A stretch of DNA of 64,000 bases from Glacieibacterium arshaanense (GTDB lineage Bacteria > Pseudomonadota > Alphaproteobacteria > Sphingomonadales > Sphingomonadaceae): the NCBI RefSeq assembly GCF_004681125.1, contig NZ_SIHO01000001.1:186001-250000 (forward strand). Direction: 5' to 3'. The notes beneath the pieces were generated by a model. The model had not been told where the DNA came from and did no database searches. It saw nothing but the letters and a program-made list of their open reading frames with translations. Each line of letters starts with the position of its first letter. The first letter of the stretch is position 1. Of the stretch, positions 1-8,445 are shown piece by piece. A program made the position numbers and the translations under genes.

Positions 1-485
1 CCGGGGCGTTTGCCGCGGTCGGTGCGGCAACGGTGGCTTGGCCGCTGATTAACCAGATGAACCCGTCGGCCGACGTGCTGGCGCTGGCGTCGATTGATGT
101 CGATCTGGCCGCAGTGCAGCCGGGGCAGGCGATCAAGATCAGCTGGCGCGGTCTGCCGGTGTTTGCACGCAACCTGACGCAGGCCGAACAGGATGCCGCC
201 AACAAGGTGCCGGTCGCCAGCCTGCGTGACCCGCAGACGCTCGCCGAACGCACCAAGGAAGGCCATACCAACTGGCTGATTACGCTGGGCGTTTGCACCC
301 ACCTTGGCTGCGTGCCGCTCGGTGCCGGCGAAGGCGAGACCAAGGGCGACTTCGGCGGTTATTTCTGCCCGTGCCACGGCTCGCAATATGACACAGCAGC
401 ACGCATTCGCTCGGGCCCGGCCCCGAAGAACCTTGAAGTGCCGCAATATGCGTTCAAGTCGCCGACCAGCGTGACGATCGGATAA
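1..485 (+). CDS. petA: Ubiquinol-cytochrome c reductase iron-sulfur subunit (Rieske), 5' end missing
   Basis: Rieske subunit of the cytochrome bc1 complex, which passes electrons from ubiquinol to cytochrome c1 at the inner membrane. The frame is open to the left edge (codons from base 3), so the N-terminal cytoplasmic residues and most of the membrane anchor are outside the window. The visible part begins with the Ala-rich end of the anchor, followed by [13 protein letters not shown]. Both [2Fe-2S] boxes are present: CTHLGC and CPCHGS. A GTG at base 33 is internal and is not the start. The gene lies 9 bases upstream of the cytochrome b gene in a bc1 operon. Identity is secure; only completeness is lacking. 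Confidence 0.96.
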   Translation, partial: GAFAAVGAATVAWPLINQMNPSADVLALASIDVDLAAVQPGQAIKISWRGLPVFARNLTQAEQDAANKVPVASLRDPQTLAERTKEGHTNWLITLGVCTHLGCVPLGAGEGETKGDFGGYFCPCHGSQYDTAARIRSGPAPKNLEVPQYAFKSPTSVTIG

Positions 486-494
486 GGTGAAACC

Positions 495-1805
495 ATGAGC
501 TTTCCCTGGGCCAAGCATTACGAACCCACCACCGAAGTCGGCAAGTGGATCGATTCGCGTCTGCCGCTGCCGCGGCTGATCTATGATTCAGTCGGTGCCG
601 GTTATCCGGTGCCGAAGAACCTCAACTATTTCTATAACTTCGGCGTGCTCGCCGGTGTCGCACTGGTCGTCCAGATCATCACCGGCATCATCCTGGCGAT
701 GCACTACACGCCGAACGTCGGCCTCGCGTTCAACTCGGTCGAACACATCATGCGCGATGTGAACTCGGGCTGGATGCTGCGCTACATGCACGCTGTCGGT
801 GCGAGCTTCTTCTTCATCGTCGTCTATCTGCACATCTTCCGCGGGCTCTACTACGGCTCGTACAAGCCGCCGCGCGAAGTGCTGTGGCTGCTCGGCATGG
901 TCATCTACCTGCTGATGATGGCGACGGGTTTCATGGGCTATGTGCTGGTCTGGGGCCAGATGAGCTTCTGGGGCGCCACCGTCATCACCAACCTGTTCTC
1001 GGCAATCCCGGTAGTCGGCGAAGCGATCCACACCTGGCTGCTCGGCGGTTTCTCGCCCGACAACGCCACGCTCAACCGCTTCTTCTCGCTGCACTATCTG
1101 CTGCCGTTCGTGATCTTCGGCGTGGTCATCCTGCACGTCTGGGCGCTGCATATCCCCGGTTCGAACAACCCGACCGGCGTCGATATCAAGGGTCCGCAGG
1201 ACACCGTGCCGTTCCACCCCTACTACACCGCGAAGGACTTTTTCGGTCTCGGCGTCTATTTCACGCTGTTCGCGATCGTCGTCTTCTACCTGCCGAACGC
1301 GCTGGGTGAACCCGACAACTATATCGCTGCCAACCCGCTTTCGACGCCGGCGCACATCGTCCCCGAATGGTATTACTGGCCGTTCTACGCGATCCTGCGC
1401 GCCTTCACCGTCAACTTCCTGTGGGTGCCGGCGAAGCTGTGGGGCGTGCTCGCCATGTTCTCGGCGATCCTGCTGCTGTTCTTCCTGCCGTGGCTCGACA
1501 AGTCGCCGGTGCGGTCGAACAACTATCGCCCGCTGTCGAAGCTGTTCTTCTGGGTGTTCGTCGTCGACTGCCTCATCCTCGGCCTGTGCGGCGGCAAGCC
1601 TGCGGCCGAGCCGTGGCTGCGCATCAGCCAGTTCGCGGCAGCCTATTATTTCGCGCACTTCCTGATCATTCTGCCGATCATCAGCCGTATCGAACGGCCG
1701 CTGCCGCTGCCGAAGTCGATCTCGGAAGCCGTGCTGACCAATGCCGGCCATAGTGTCGAAGCTGCTCGCGCTGCGGTTGCCGCCGTGCCGCAGCCGGCCG
1801 CGTAA
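495..1805 (+). CDS. petB: Cytochrome b of the bc1 complex
   Basis: Membrane subunit carrying hemes bL and bH and the Qo and Qi quinone sites. The 436-residue product has the usual alphaproteobacterial length and about eight membrane helices. The PEWY motif of the Qo site is visible in [14 protein letters not shown]. Paired heme-ligand histidines occur in the second and fourth helices (for example [12 protein letters not shown] and the downstream LHIFRGL). The ATG follows AAGGTGA at a normal distance. It is the second gene of the Rieske-cytochrome b-cytochrome c1 operon. The long opposite-strand frame over this gene is a codon-bias shadow. Confidence 0.98.
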   Translation: MSFPWAKHYEPTTEVGKWIDSRLPLPRLIYDSVGAGYPVPKNLNYFYNFGVLAGVALVVQIITGIILAMHYTPNVGLAFNSVEHIMRDVNSGWMLRYMHAVGASFFFIVVYLHIFRGLYYGSYKPPREVLWLLGMVIYLLMMATGFMGYVLVWGQMSFWGATVITNLFSAIPVVGEAIHTWLLGGFSPDNATLNRFFSLHYLLPFVIFGVVILHVWALHIPGSNNPTGVDIKGPQDTVPFHPYYTAKDFFGLGVYFTLFAIVVFYLPNALGEPDNYIAANPLSTPAHIVPEWYYWPFYAILRAFTVNFLWVPAKLWGVLAMFSAILLLFFLPWLDKSPVRSNNYRPLSKLFFWVFVVDCLILGLCGGKPAAEPWLRISQFAAAYYFAHFLIILPIISRIERPLPLPKSISEAVLTNAGHSVEAARAAVAAVPQPAA

Positions 1806-1816
1806 GGGGATTACCA

Positions 1817-2659
1817 ATGGGTCGTTTGATCGCCTTTCTCGCGCCGTTCGCCATTGGCGGCGTCTTTGTCCTCGCGCTGCTCGTCGGTGCCTTCATGCCA
1901 CGCGATGCCGTCACGCCCGACCCGACGCTCGCGCTGCACAAGGAAGCCAAGGAAGTCAGCTTCCAGAGCGACGGTCCGTTCGGCACCTACGACCGCGCGC
2001 AGTTGCAGCGCGGCTTCAAGGTCTATCGTGAAGTCTGCTCGGCGTGCCATTCGCTGCACCAGGTGGCGTTCCGCGACCTCGCCGCGCTCGGCTTCACCCA
2101 GGCTGAAATCAAGGCGATTGCCAAGACCAACGAACAGCCGACGATCGACGAAAAGACCGGCGAACCGGCCATGCGCCCGGGCCTGCCGTCGGACAAATTC
2201 TATGGCCCTTACGCCAATGAAGTCGCCGCACGCGCTGCCAACAACAATGCGCTGCCGCCTGACCTGTCGCTGATGACCAAGGCGCGCGAACACGGCAACC
2301 GCTACGTCTATTCGCTGCTGACCGGCTATGCCAACGCCCCCGCGGGCTGGAAGGTGCCGGATGGCCTGAACTACAACCCGTACTTCAAGTCGATCAACAT
2401 CGCGATGCCGGCACCGCTCGCCAGCGAAGGCCAGGTCGAATACACCGACGGCACCAAGCCGACGGTCGACCAGATGGCCAAGGACGTTGCGGCGTTCCTC
2501 ACCTGGACCGCCGAGCCCAAGCTCGTCGAACGTCATCGCACCGGCTTCGGCGCGGTTATCTTCCTGCTCATCATGACCGGCCTCGGCTACCTCAGCTATC
2601 GCCGCGTCTGGGCGGAGATCAAGTACAAGACCAAGAAGGGCGAAGTCGCTTCGGCGTAA
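1817..2659 (+). CDS. petC: Cytochrome c1
   Basis: Membrane-anchored c-type cytochrome that takes electrons from the Rieske cluster and reduces soluble cytochrome c. The 280-residue product starts with a hydrophobic signal segment. It has one covalent heme site, CSACH, near residue 74, and a likely axial Met in NIAMPAPL. A C-terminal anchor helix (FGAVIFLLIMTGLGYLSY) precedes a basic tail. The start is 11 bases after the cytochrome b stop and is preceded by AAGGGGA. This is the last gene of the bc1 operon and is followed by a strong hairpin terminator. Confidence 0.97.
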   Translation: MGRLIAFLAPFAIGGVFVLALLVGAFMPRDAVTPDPTLALHKEAKEVSFQSDGPFGTYDRAQLQRGFKVYREVCSACHSLHQVAFRDLAALGFTQAEIKAIAKTNEQPTIDEKTGEPAMRPGLPSDKFYGPYANEVAARAANNNALPPDLSLMTKAREHGNRYVYSLLTGYANAPAGWKVPDGLNYNPYFKSINIAMPAPLASEGQVEYTDGTKPTVDQMAKDVAAFLTWTAEPKLVERHRTGFGAVIFLLIMTGLGYLSYRRVWAEIKYKTKKGEVASA

Positions 2660-2682
2660 GCGCCTCGGCCGTCTGCAAGTTC

Positions 2683-2711
2683 AAGGCCGCCCGGCAACGG
2701 GCGGCCTTTTG
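2683..2711 (+). terminator. Rho-independent terminator of the bc1 operon
   Basis: An AAGGCCGCCCG arm, a short loop (GCAA) and the complementary CGGGCGGCCTT arm running into TTTT lie 24 bases after the cytochrome c1 stop. The GC-rich stem with a T-run in the right orientation is a textbook intrinsic terminator. Confidence 0.85.
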
Positions 2712-2820
2712 CTTGGCCGAGGTGCTATCGCGGAAGATATTGCCCACGGCACGCAAACGCGTTGCGCGGCCGGACTTTCCCACACAATATCGGCGACGAT
2801 TTCAGGTAAGGACAGAGCAA

Positions 2821-4164
2821 ATGAACCTCGGCAGCCGATCTGTGCAACGAACCGCGATGACGCTTGCGGCAACCTTTGCTGTGTTGGCGCTGGGGGCGCC
2901 CCGCGCTGCGGCTGAACCGGCGAATACGCTACCCGGCGGCATATTGGCGGAAGCGCGCGCCGGCTTCACGCCCGAACAGGCACGCAAACTTCGACAGGGC
3001 TACAGCCCCGAAGCGTTGATTGCGGCGGGTGACGTTGCGCTGTTCCACTTCCTTGATATCGGCCTGTGGCTGGAAACCGAGATTGCCGCACGAAGTGGCG
3101 CGGTCATGCCTCTCGAAGTCCGTCTCGATCCCGCGATCGGACAGACCCATGTCGGCACTGCCGGCGGCGGCTTGCCGCTGCTCGCCTATCTGCGGTCGGA
3201 AAAGTCGCGGGCGCAGGGCATGATTGTGATGCAGGGCGGCCGGATCATCTTCGAAGACTATCCCGGCATGCGACCGACCGATAACCATGTCTGGATGTCG
3301 ATTTCGAAGACGACGGCATCGCTGGTCGTCCGCCAGCTGGTCGAAGAAGGCAAAATTGACGTCGACAAGCCTATCGACAGCTATATCCCCGCGCTGCGTG
3401 GCACCGAATGGCGCGGCACGCGGGTGATCGACGTGCTCGACATGGCGTCGGGCATGGACATAGTCGAAAATCAGGCTAACCGCGAGAATCCGCACTCGAT
3501 CATCGCGCGCTACAACCATGCGACCGTTGGCGAACCCAATGCCGATGGCAAGGTCGAGAGCCAGCTCGAAGTCATCCGTACCGCGAAACGGATGGGGCCG
3601 GCCGGCGTGGCCTTCGACTATTCCTCGCTCAACACAACGGTGCTGGCGCTGCTGGCCGAAGCCGTCGAAGGCCGGCGCTGGGGCGATATCTTTCAGGACC
3701 GCGTCTGGGCCAAGATGGGGGTCGAGGGCGACATGCAAGTCGCGCTGGCACCCGACGGCACCCCGCAGGCCCACGGCTTGTTGGCGACGCGGTTGCGCGA
3801 TCTGGCGCGCTACGGGCTGCTGTATACGCCGAGCTGGGCCAAGGCATCACGCGAACAGATTGTCAGCGATGCCTATGTCCACGAGATCCAGACCGGCGGG
3901 CGCCAGCAGATTTTCCGCAAGGGCGAACTGGGCAATGTGATGGCGAAGGCGGTTTTCCCGGCACATCCGCCGTCGGCGAACCACTGGCAATGGGACGCCA
4001 TTTGGGATGACGGCGATTTCTTCAAGGGCGGGGTGTTCGGGCAGGGGCTCTATGTATCGCCGCGCAACGATCTTGTGGTGGCGTGGTATTCGACAGTGAT
4101 GTCATCGGACCTGCCGCAATATGCGCGACAGATCTCGGATGACCTGGGCAAGCGCAAGCCCTAG
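2821..4164 (+). CDS. Secreted serine hydrolase, beta-lactamase (class C)-like family
   Basis: Likely periplasmic serine hydrolase of the PF00144 family (class C beta-lactamases, D-aminopeptidases, esterases). I chose the ATG at 2821 (447 residues) because it gives a clear signal peptide ending near AAAEPA and follows GGTAAGGACAG; the longer frame from 2713 adds an unlikely leader. The S-x-x-K catalytic motif is SISK near residue 160. The tyrosine motif region is FDYSSLNT, and a late GGVFGQGLY segment occupies the KTG-like position. The substrate cannot be read from sequence. It stands alone after the bc1 terminator and converges with the MFS gene downstream. Confidence 0.85.
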   Translation: MNLGSRSVQRTAMTLAATFAVLALGAPRAAAEPANTLPGGILAEARAGFTPEQARKLRQGYSPEALIAAGDVALFHFLDIGLWLETEIAARSGAVMPLEVRLDPAIGQTHVGTAGGGLPLLAYLRSEKSRAQGMIVMQGGRIIFEDYPGMRPTDNHVWMSISKTTASLVVRQLVEEGKIDVDKPIDSYIPALRGTEWRGTRVIDVLDMASGMDIVENQANRENPHSIIARYNHATVGEPNADGKVESQLEVIRTAKRMGPAGVAFDYSSLNTTVLALLAEAVEGRRWGDIFQDRVWAKMGVEGDMQVALAPDGTPQAHGLLATRLRDLARYGLLYTPSWAKASREQIVSDAYVHEIQTGGRQQIFRKGELGNVMAKAVFPAHPPSANHWQWDAIWDDGDFFKGGVFGQGLYVSPRNDLVVAWYSTVMSSDLPQYARQISDDLGKRKP

Positions 4165-4217
4165 CCGTCACGCACATTCGGCAGATGCAAAGGCAGTAGT
4201 GCGAGGTTGCCGCGCGC

Positions 4218-5540
4218 CTACGCGCCGTTCGCGGCGTAGCGCGGGTCCTTGACCAGCAGCGTCACCACCGCCAGCGCGCAGCCGAGCAGCGCCATCGACA
4301 GCCCGATTAGCGTCGTGAAGCCATAGACCGTCGCGATGACGCCGCCGATCAGCGGGCTTATCGACGCGACCGAGGTTTCGGCGGTGGCCGAGATGGCGAG
4401 GCGCATCGGGATATCGGCTTTGGAGCCGAATTCGAGCACCAGCGTCTGCGCGCCCATCATATAGCCCGAACTCGCCGCGCCCATCGCGACAAAGCCGAGC
4501 ACGAAGCCGGCTTGGTCGTGCGCCACCAGCATCATGCCGAACGCGCCGATCCACAGCAGCAGCGACAACAGGAACACCAGCCGGAAGCCCTTGCGGTCGC
4601 CGAGCATGCCCCAGACCAGATTGGCCAGCGTGTCGGCGCCCAGGAACGCGAACGACAGCAGCCCGAGCGCGCGGCCATCCAGGTGCATGACCTGCCCGGC
4701 ATGCAGGATGCAGAACGGCATGCCGATGCGCCCCGCCGTCGTCAGCAGCTGGCTGATCAGGAAGTATTTGTACGCCTTGTCGTGCAGTAGCAGCGGCAGC
4801 TCGCGCACCCGGTGGCGCAGCTTCATCGGCGCGCGGCGCTGGTGGCTGTCGGGCTCGCGGATCAGCGTCACCAGTACCGTCAGGCCGAGGCTGGTCAGGA
4901 TAAAGCTCAGCATGAACGTCGTCGCATAGCCGTTGCCGAGCACATTGCCGGCGATCAGCGTCTTGCCCGCCCACCACGACAGTGCCGCCGCAATCGCGCC
5001 GCCCGCCAGGTTGCGATACCCCTGTAACCGCCCGCGCTTGTCGAGCGGAATGACCTTTGCCATCAGCATCTGGAACGACACACGCTGCGCGCCCGAATAG
5101 TAGCCGAACATCGTCAGGAACAGCAGCGTCAGCCCGATCAGCCACGGCCCCGACAGCAGCCACCCGGCCAGCGCCAGCCCGAGCAGCGGCAGCCGCATCA
5201 TCATGCCGGTGCGCAACGCGGTGGGCAGGATGCGCTTCTTGTCCTCGATGGTGCTGGCATTGATCAGCGGCGATGCCACCGCACCGATCTGCTGCAGTGC
5301 CTGCGACAGCCCGACCATCATCGACGAACCGGTGAGCATGAAAATATACGCTGGCACGAACGTCGGCGCGTTGATCAGCCGGAACCCCGTCATGCCGAGC
5401 ATGCCGTGGCCGAAATTCGCGATGAAATTGCGCTTCAGGTTTGCCGCGACAAACGCATCATTGGCATGATCGTCGGGCGCGAGCGTCGGGTCACCGAATT
5501 CGATGCCGTGGCGTTCGAGGTCGTCTTCGTTGACGGTCAT
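4218..5540 (-). CDS. MFS transporter, substrate unknown
   Basis: Twelve-helix major facilitator protein of 440 residues. The frame can be extended to 5597, but that extension translates the inverted repeat at 5564-5693. The ATG at 5540 (MTVNEDDLERHG) is therefore the sensible start. A long hydrophilic N-terminus of about 40 residues precedes the first helix. A cytoplasmic loop rich in Arg and His (SHQRRAPMKLRHR) divides the two halves. The palindromic repeat occupies the leader 24 bases upstream of the start, so expression may depend on read-through from the acyl-CoA dehydrogenase operon. No signature identifies a substrate. Confidence 0.8.
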   Translation of the reverse strand: MTVNEDDLERHGIEFGDPTLAPDDHANDAFVAANLKRNFIANFGHGMLGMTGFRLINAPTFVPAYIFMLTGSSMMVGLSQALQQIGAVASPLINASTIEDKKRILPTALRTGMMMRLPLLGLALAGWLLSGPWLIGLTLLFLTMFGYYSGAQRVSFQMLMAKVIPLDKRGRLQGYRNLAGGAIAAALSWWAGKTLIAGNVLGNGYATTFMLSFILTSLGLTVLVTLIREPDSHQRRAPMKLRHRVRELPLLLHDKAYKYFLISQLLTTAGRIGMPFCILHAGQVMHLDGRALGLLSFAFLGADTLANLVWGMLGDRKGFRLVFLLSLLLWIGAFGMMLVAHDQAGFVLGFVAMGAASSGYMMGAQTLVLEFGSKADIPMRLAISATAETSVASISPLIGGVIATVYGFTTLIGLSMALLGCALAVVTLLVKDPRYAANGA

Positions 5541-5563
5541 TTTAAGGCCAAAAGGGAAAGGAT

Positions 5564-5693
5564 AAGGGCCTCCGGCGGGCAGGCCTGAGGCCTGCACCCA
5601 TTAGTTTGGACGGTGCCAATGCGACCCACGCCGGTTGTTGCAGCGCCGGCAGAAGATGGGTGCAGGCCTCAGGCCTGCCCGCCGGAGGCCCTT
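5564..5693. repeat. Palindromic repeat family, copy 1 (perfect 37-bp arms)
   Basis: Two arms (5564-5600 and 5657-5693) are exact reverse complements over 37 bp and enclose a 56-base centre. Each arm carries the family core GCCTCCGGCGGGC, an inner mini-palindrome GCAGGCC-TGA-GGCCTGC, and then CACCC. It lies between the 3' end of an acyl-CoA dehydrogenase gene and the start of the MFS gene, both on the minus strand. The centre shares CCGGCAGAAG with copy 5. Confidence 0.95.
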
Positions 5694-5705
5694 GCTGCTC
5701 AATCT

Positions 5706-6806
5706 TCAATACCCTGCCAAACTTGCATACCGATCGCGGTGAAACGTCGACGACCCCCAGGCGTTTTCGAGGACGCGGGCGCGTTTGATGTAGAAGGCGA
5801 TGAAATATTCGTCGGTCATGCCGATTCCGCCGTGGAGCTGGATGACTTCGCGGCTGACGAGGTGCAGCGTGTCGTTGGCAGTGGCCTTGGCGAGTGACGC
5901 CATCGCCGGTACGTCGGTGCTGCTGTCCAGGGCGGCGAGTGCGGCTTCGACATCGGTGCGCATCAGTTCGATGCGCGTGAACAGTTCCGCCATGCGGTGC
6001 TGCAGCGCCTGGAAGGTCGCGAGGATCTGGCCGAACTGGACGCGCTGCTTGAGATAGTCGAGCGTCACGCCGAAGCTGTGCTCCGCCAGCCCGAGCATTT
6101 CGGCGGCGGTGACGATGCGCGCGCGGTCGAGCAGCCGGTCGAGCAGGTCGCTGCCGCCGAGATACGCGTCGGCGCCGACTTTGACATTTGCCAGCGTGAC
6201 GTTTGCGTGGCTGCGCGAGTCGGTGAGTTTGCGCGTGGCGAGGCCGAGGCCCGCCAAATCGGCAGGCACCGCGAACACGCCGACACCGTCGGGCGTCTGC
6301 GCCGCTACGATAAACAGCGCCGCGCCATGCGCTTCATGGACGAACGCCTTGGTGCCGCTGAGCGTCCAGCCGTCGCCAGACTTGGTCGCCGTTGTGGCGA
6401 TGGCGGCGGGGTTGTGGCGCGGGCCTTCGTCGATGGCGAGCGTGCCGACGACTTCGCCCGAGGCCAGCCTGGGCAACCACGTCGCTTTCGCCGCGTCGCT
6501 GCTGCCGAGCACCAGCGCACTGGCGGCAAGCGCCGAGGATGCGAGCGGGCTGGCGGTCAGCGTCTTCGCGGTTTCTTCGAGCACGAGGCCGAGGCTGAGC
6601 CAGCCGAAGTCCGAGCCGCCAAACTTTTCCGGGATGACAATGCCGGCCCAGCCCATTTCGGCCATGGTTTTGAAGGCATTGGCGTCATAGCCGCACGCCG
6701 GCGCCAGGTCGCGGAACTTGCGGAACGCGGTGACCGGGCTTTCGTTCGTCGTCCATTCGCGCGCCATGTCGCGCAGCATCGTCTGTTCTTCGCTGAGTAC
6801 GGCCAT
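5706..6806 (-). CDS. Acyl-CoA dehydrogenase-like protein, probable non-catalytic partner (pair 1)
   Basis: A 366-residue acyl-CoA dehydrogenase fold protein, shorter than the usual 380-400. FAD/CoA fold landmarks are visible, such as RVQFGQILATFQALQHRMAE and QLHGGIGMTDEY. The two positions that can carry the catalytic Glu look replaced. The medium-chain type site reads NAWGSSTF instead of YEGT, and the isovaleryl-type site reads LLDRARIV instead of an L-x-ER motif. It lies 12 bases downstream of a larger homologue that keeps the ER glutamate. By analogy with heteromeric steroid-pathway dehydrogenases, I infer that the two form a mixed complex. It is the last gene of a five-gene minus-strand operon. 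Confidence 0.87.
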   Translation of the reverse strand: MAVLSEEQTMLRDMAREWTTNESPVTAFRKFRDLAPACGYDANAFKTMAEMGWAGIVIPEKFGGSDFGWLSLGLVLEETAKTLTASPLASSALAASALVLGSSDAAKATWLPRLASGEVVGTLAIDEGPRHNPAAIATTATKSGDGWTLSGTKAFVHEAHGAALFIVAAQTPDGVGVFAVPADLAGLGLATRKLTDSRSHANVTLANVKVGADAYLGGSDLLDRLLDRARIVTAAEMLGLAEHSFGVTLDYLKQRVQFGQILATFQALQHRMAELFTRIELMRTDVEAALAALDSSTDVPAMASLAKATANDTLHLVSREVIQLHGGIGMTDEYFIAFYIKRARVLENAWGSSTFHRDRYASLAGY

Positions 6807-6818
6807 CGTAACGGTTCC

Positions 6819-8030
6819 TTACTGGTGGTCGAGCATGCCAAGGATGCGCTTGGCGATGACGTTGTTCTGGATTTCGGTCGAGCCGCCGTAGATCGTCGTC
6901 GCCTTGCCGGAGAGCCAGCCGCGTGTCGCCGCGAGCTCGGCGTCGGAGAAGCCTTCACCCTCCCAGCCCAGCCCCTGCAGGCCGGTGATTTCGATCAGCA
7001 GCTCGGACCGTTCCTGCACGAGCTTGGTGCCGACGGTCTTGAGGATCGAGCTGACTTCGGAGACGCCGCCCGCAGCCTTCGATTCTTGCGTGATACGCTG
7101 CGTGGTGAGCAAGAACGTCCGCCAGTCCATTTCGAACTTGGCGATGCGCGCGCGCAGCTCGGGGTCGGCAATGCGGCCCTGCGCATCGGTGCCGAGCGCT
7201 TCCTTCGCGGTCGCCACCAGCCCCTGCGCCATTGCCGCCGCCATGCGGCCACCGCCGCCCGAAATATTGGTGCGTTCGTGCTGCAGCAGGCGCTTGCCGA
7301 TCGTCCAGCCCTGGCCTTCCTCGCCGACGCGGTTTTCCTTGGGCACCTTCACATTGTCGAAGAAGGTTTCGCAGAACGGCGACATGCCCGAAATCATCTG
7401 GATCGGCTTGACGCTGACGCCCGGCGATTTCATGTCGATGAGCAGGAAGGTGATGCCCTCGTGCTTTTTCGACTTGTCGGTGCGGACCAGCGCGAAGCAC
7501 CAGTCGGCCCATTGCCCGCCCGACGTCCAGGTCTTCTGGCCGTTGACGATGTAATGGTCGCCCTTATCCTCGGCGAAGGTCTGCAGCGACGCGAGGTCGG
7601 AGCCGGCGCCGGGTTCCGAATAGCCCTGGCACCAGCGGATATCGGCGGTGCAGATCGCCGGCATGTGCCGCAGCTTCTGTTCCTCGCTGCCATATTCGAG
7701 CAGCGTCGGCCCGAACATCAAAATGCCCATGCCGCCGATCGGGTTCCACGCGCCGATGCGCGCCATTTCCTGATTTAAAATCGCCGCATGCGCCTTCGAC
7801 AGCCCGCCGCCGCCATAGGCCTTCGGCCAGGTCGGCGTGCCCCAGCCTTTGCCGCCGAGCGCCTTGCGCCACGCGGTGCCTTCGGGGCCGGCGCTGTCGG
7901 CGCCGTAGGGGGAGGTCATCGCGCCGCCCTTGCCTTTCAGCGACGCGGGGAAGTTGGCGGCGAGCCAGTCCTGCACTTCGCTGCGGAAGGCTTCGAGCGC
8001 GTCGGGTTGTTCTTTTGCGGCAGTAGCCAT
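6819..8030 (-). CDS. Acyl-CoA dehydrogenase, catalytic partner (pair 1)
   Basis: A 403-residue acyl-CoA dehydrogenase that should introduce a 2,3-double bond into an acyl-CoA and pass electrons to ETF. The frame is open to 8141, but the start is the ATG at 8030 (MATAAKEQPD). Substrate and FAD segments include CQGYSEPGAGSDLAS and QKTWTSGGQWAD. The C-terminus reads IYGGSTEIQNNVIAKRILG. The likely base is the Glu of LLQHERT near residue 252, the isovaleryl/long-chain type position. It is immediately followed by the shorter partner. Type and family are secure; the substrate is not known. Confidence 0.92.
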   Translation of the reverse strand: MATAAKEQPDALEAFRSEVQDWLAANFPASLKGKGGAMTSPYGADSAGPEGTAWRKALGGKGWGTPTWPKAYGGGGLSKAHAAILNQEMARIGAWNPIGGMGILMFGPTLLEYGSEEQKLRHMPAICTADIRWCQGYSEPGAGSDLASLQTFAEDKGDHYIVNGQKTWTSGGQWADWCFALVRTDKSKKHEGITFLLIDMKSPGVSVKPIQMISGMSPFCETFFDNVKVPKENRVGEEGQGWTIGKRLLQHERTNISGGGGRMAAAMAQGLVATAKEALGTDAQGRIADPELRARIAKFEMDWRTFLLTTQRITQESKAAGGVSEVSSILKTVGTKLVQERSELLIEITGLQGLGWEGEGFSDAELAATRGWLSGKATTIYGGSTEIQNNVIAKRILGMLDHQ

Positions 8031-8031
8031 C

Positions 8032-8445
8032 TCAGTCTCCAGACGGGGTGAACATCGGGTAGGGGGCGCCGGTGCTGCCATCGGGCGCGCTGCTCGGCAC
8101 GAAGCGCACCTGCACGCGCTGGCCGATGGCCAATGCGTCATGGTCGCAATCGGTGATGTTGGTCATGATCGACGGACCTTCGTCGAGCGTCACATAGGCC
8201 AGCGTGAACGGCGCGTTCGGGCCGCGCCGCATCGTCGACAGCGTGTAGATGCTGCCCTTGCCCGAACAAGTTTCCCACACCGTCGCGTCCGAGCCGCAGA
8301 ACGGGCAGATGGTGCGCGGGTAGTAATGCGCTTCGCCGCACGAAGTGCAGCGCTTGACGAGCAACTGGCCTTGCGTGGCGGCGTCCCAGAACGGCTTGGT
8401 TTCGGGGTTGATTTCGGGGGCGCGGAGTTTGCGGGGTTCGGTCAT
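8032..8445 (-). CDS. DUF35 zinc-ribbon/OB-fold protein
   Basis: A 137-residue protein with an N-terminal zinc ribbon (CTSCG, then CPFCG after ten residues) and a C-terminal OB fold, the layout of DUF35 proteins that bind thiolase-fold partners. Its ATG overlaps the stop of the thiolase-like gene upstream (TAATG), which implies coupled translation and one complex. Known DUF35 partners include the ChsH2-Ltp2 aldolase of steroid side-chain degradation, where DUF35 contacts the acyl-CoA. The same role here is inferred from position and pairing. The frame upstream to 8628 is spurious. Confidence 0.9.
   Translation of the reverse strand: MTEPRKLRAPEINPETKPFWDAATQGQLLVKRCTSCGEAHYYPRTICPFCGSDATVWETCSGKGSIYTLSTMRRGPNAPFTLAYVTLDEGPSIMTNITDCDHDALAIGQRVQVRFVPSSAPDGSTGAPYPMFTPSGD

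Noticed and set aside
588-1817. A 409-codon minus-strand frame opposite the cytochrome b gene
   Set aside because: Low-complexity Arg/Asp/Gln-rich translation with no domain; a codon-bias shadow of cytochrome b in GC-rich DNA.
5541-5597. Longer N-terminus of the MFS transporter (start at 5597)
   Set aside because: The extra 19 residues translate the inverted repeat, and similar residues would appear at any copy of that repeat.
5997-7778. A 593-codon plus-strand frame opposite the acyl-CoA dehydrogenases
   Set aside because: Arg/Ala/Glu-rich noise antisense to two clear genes, with no ribosome site or motif.
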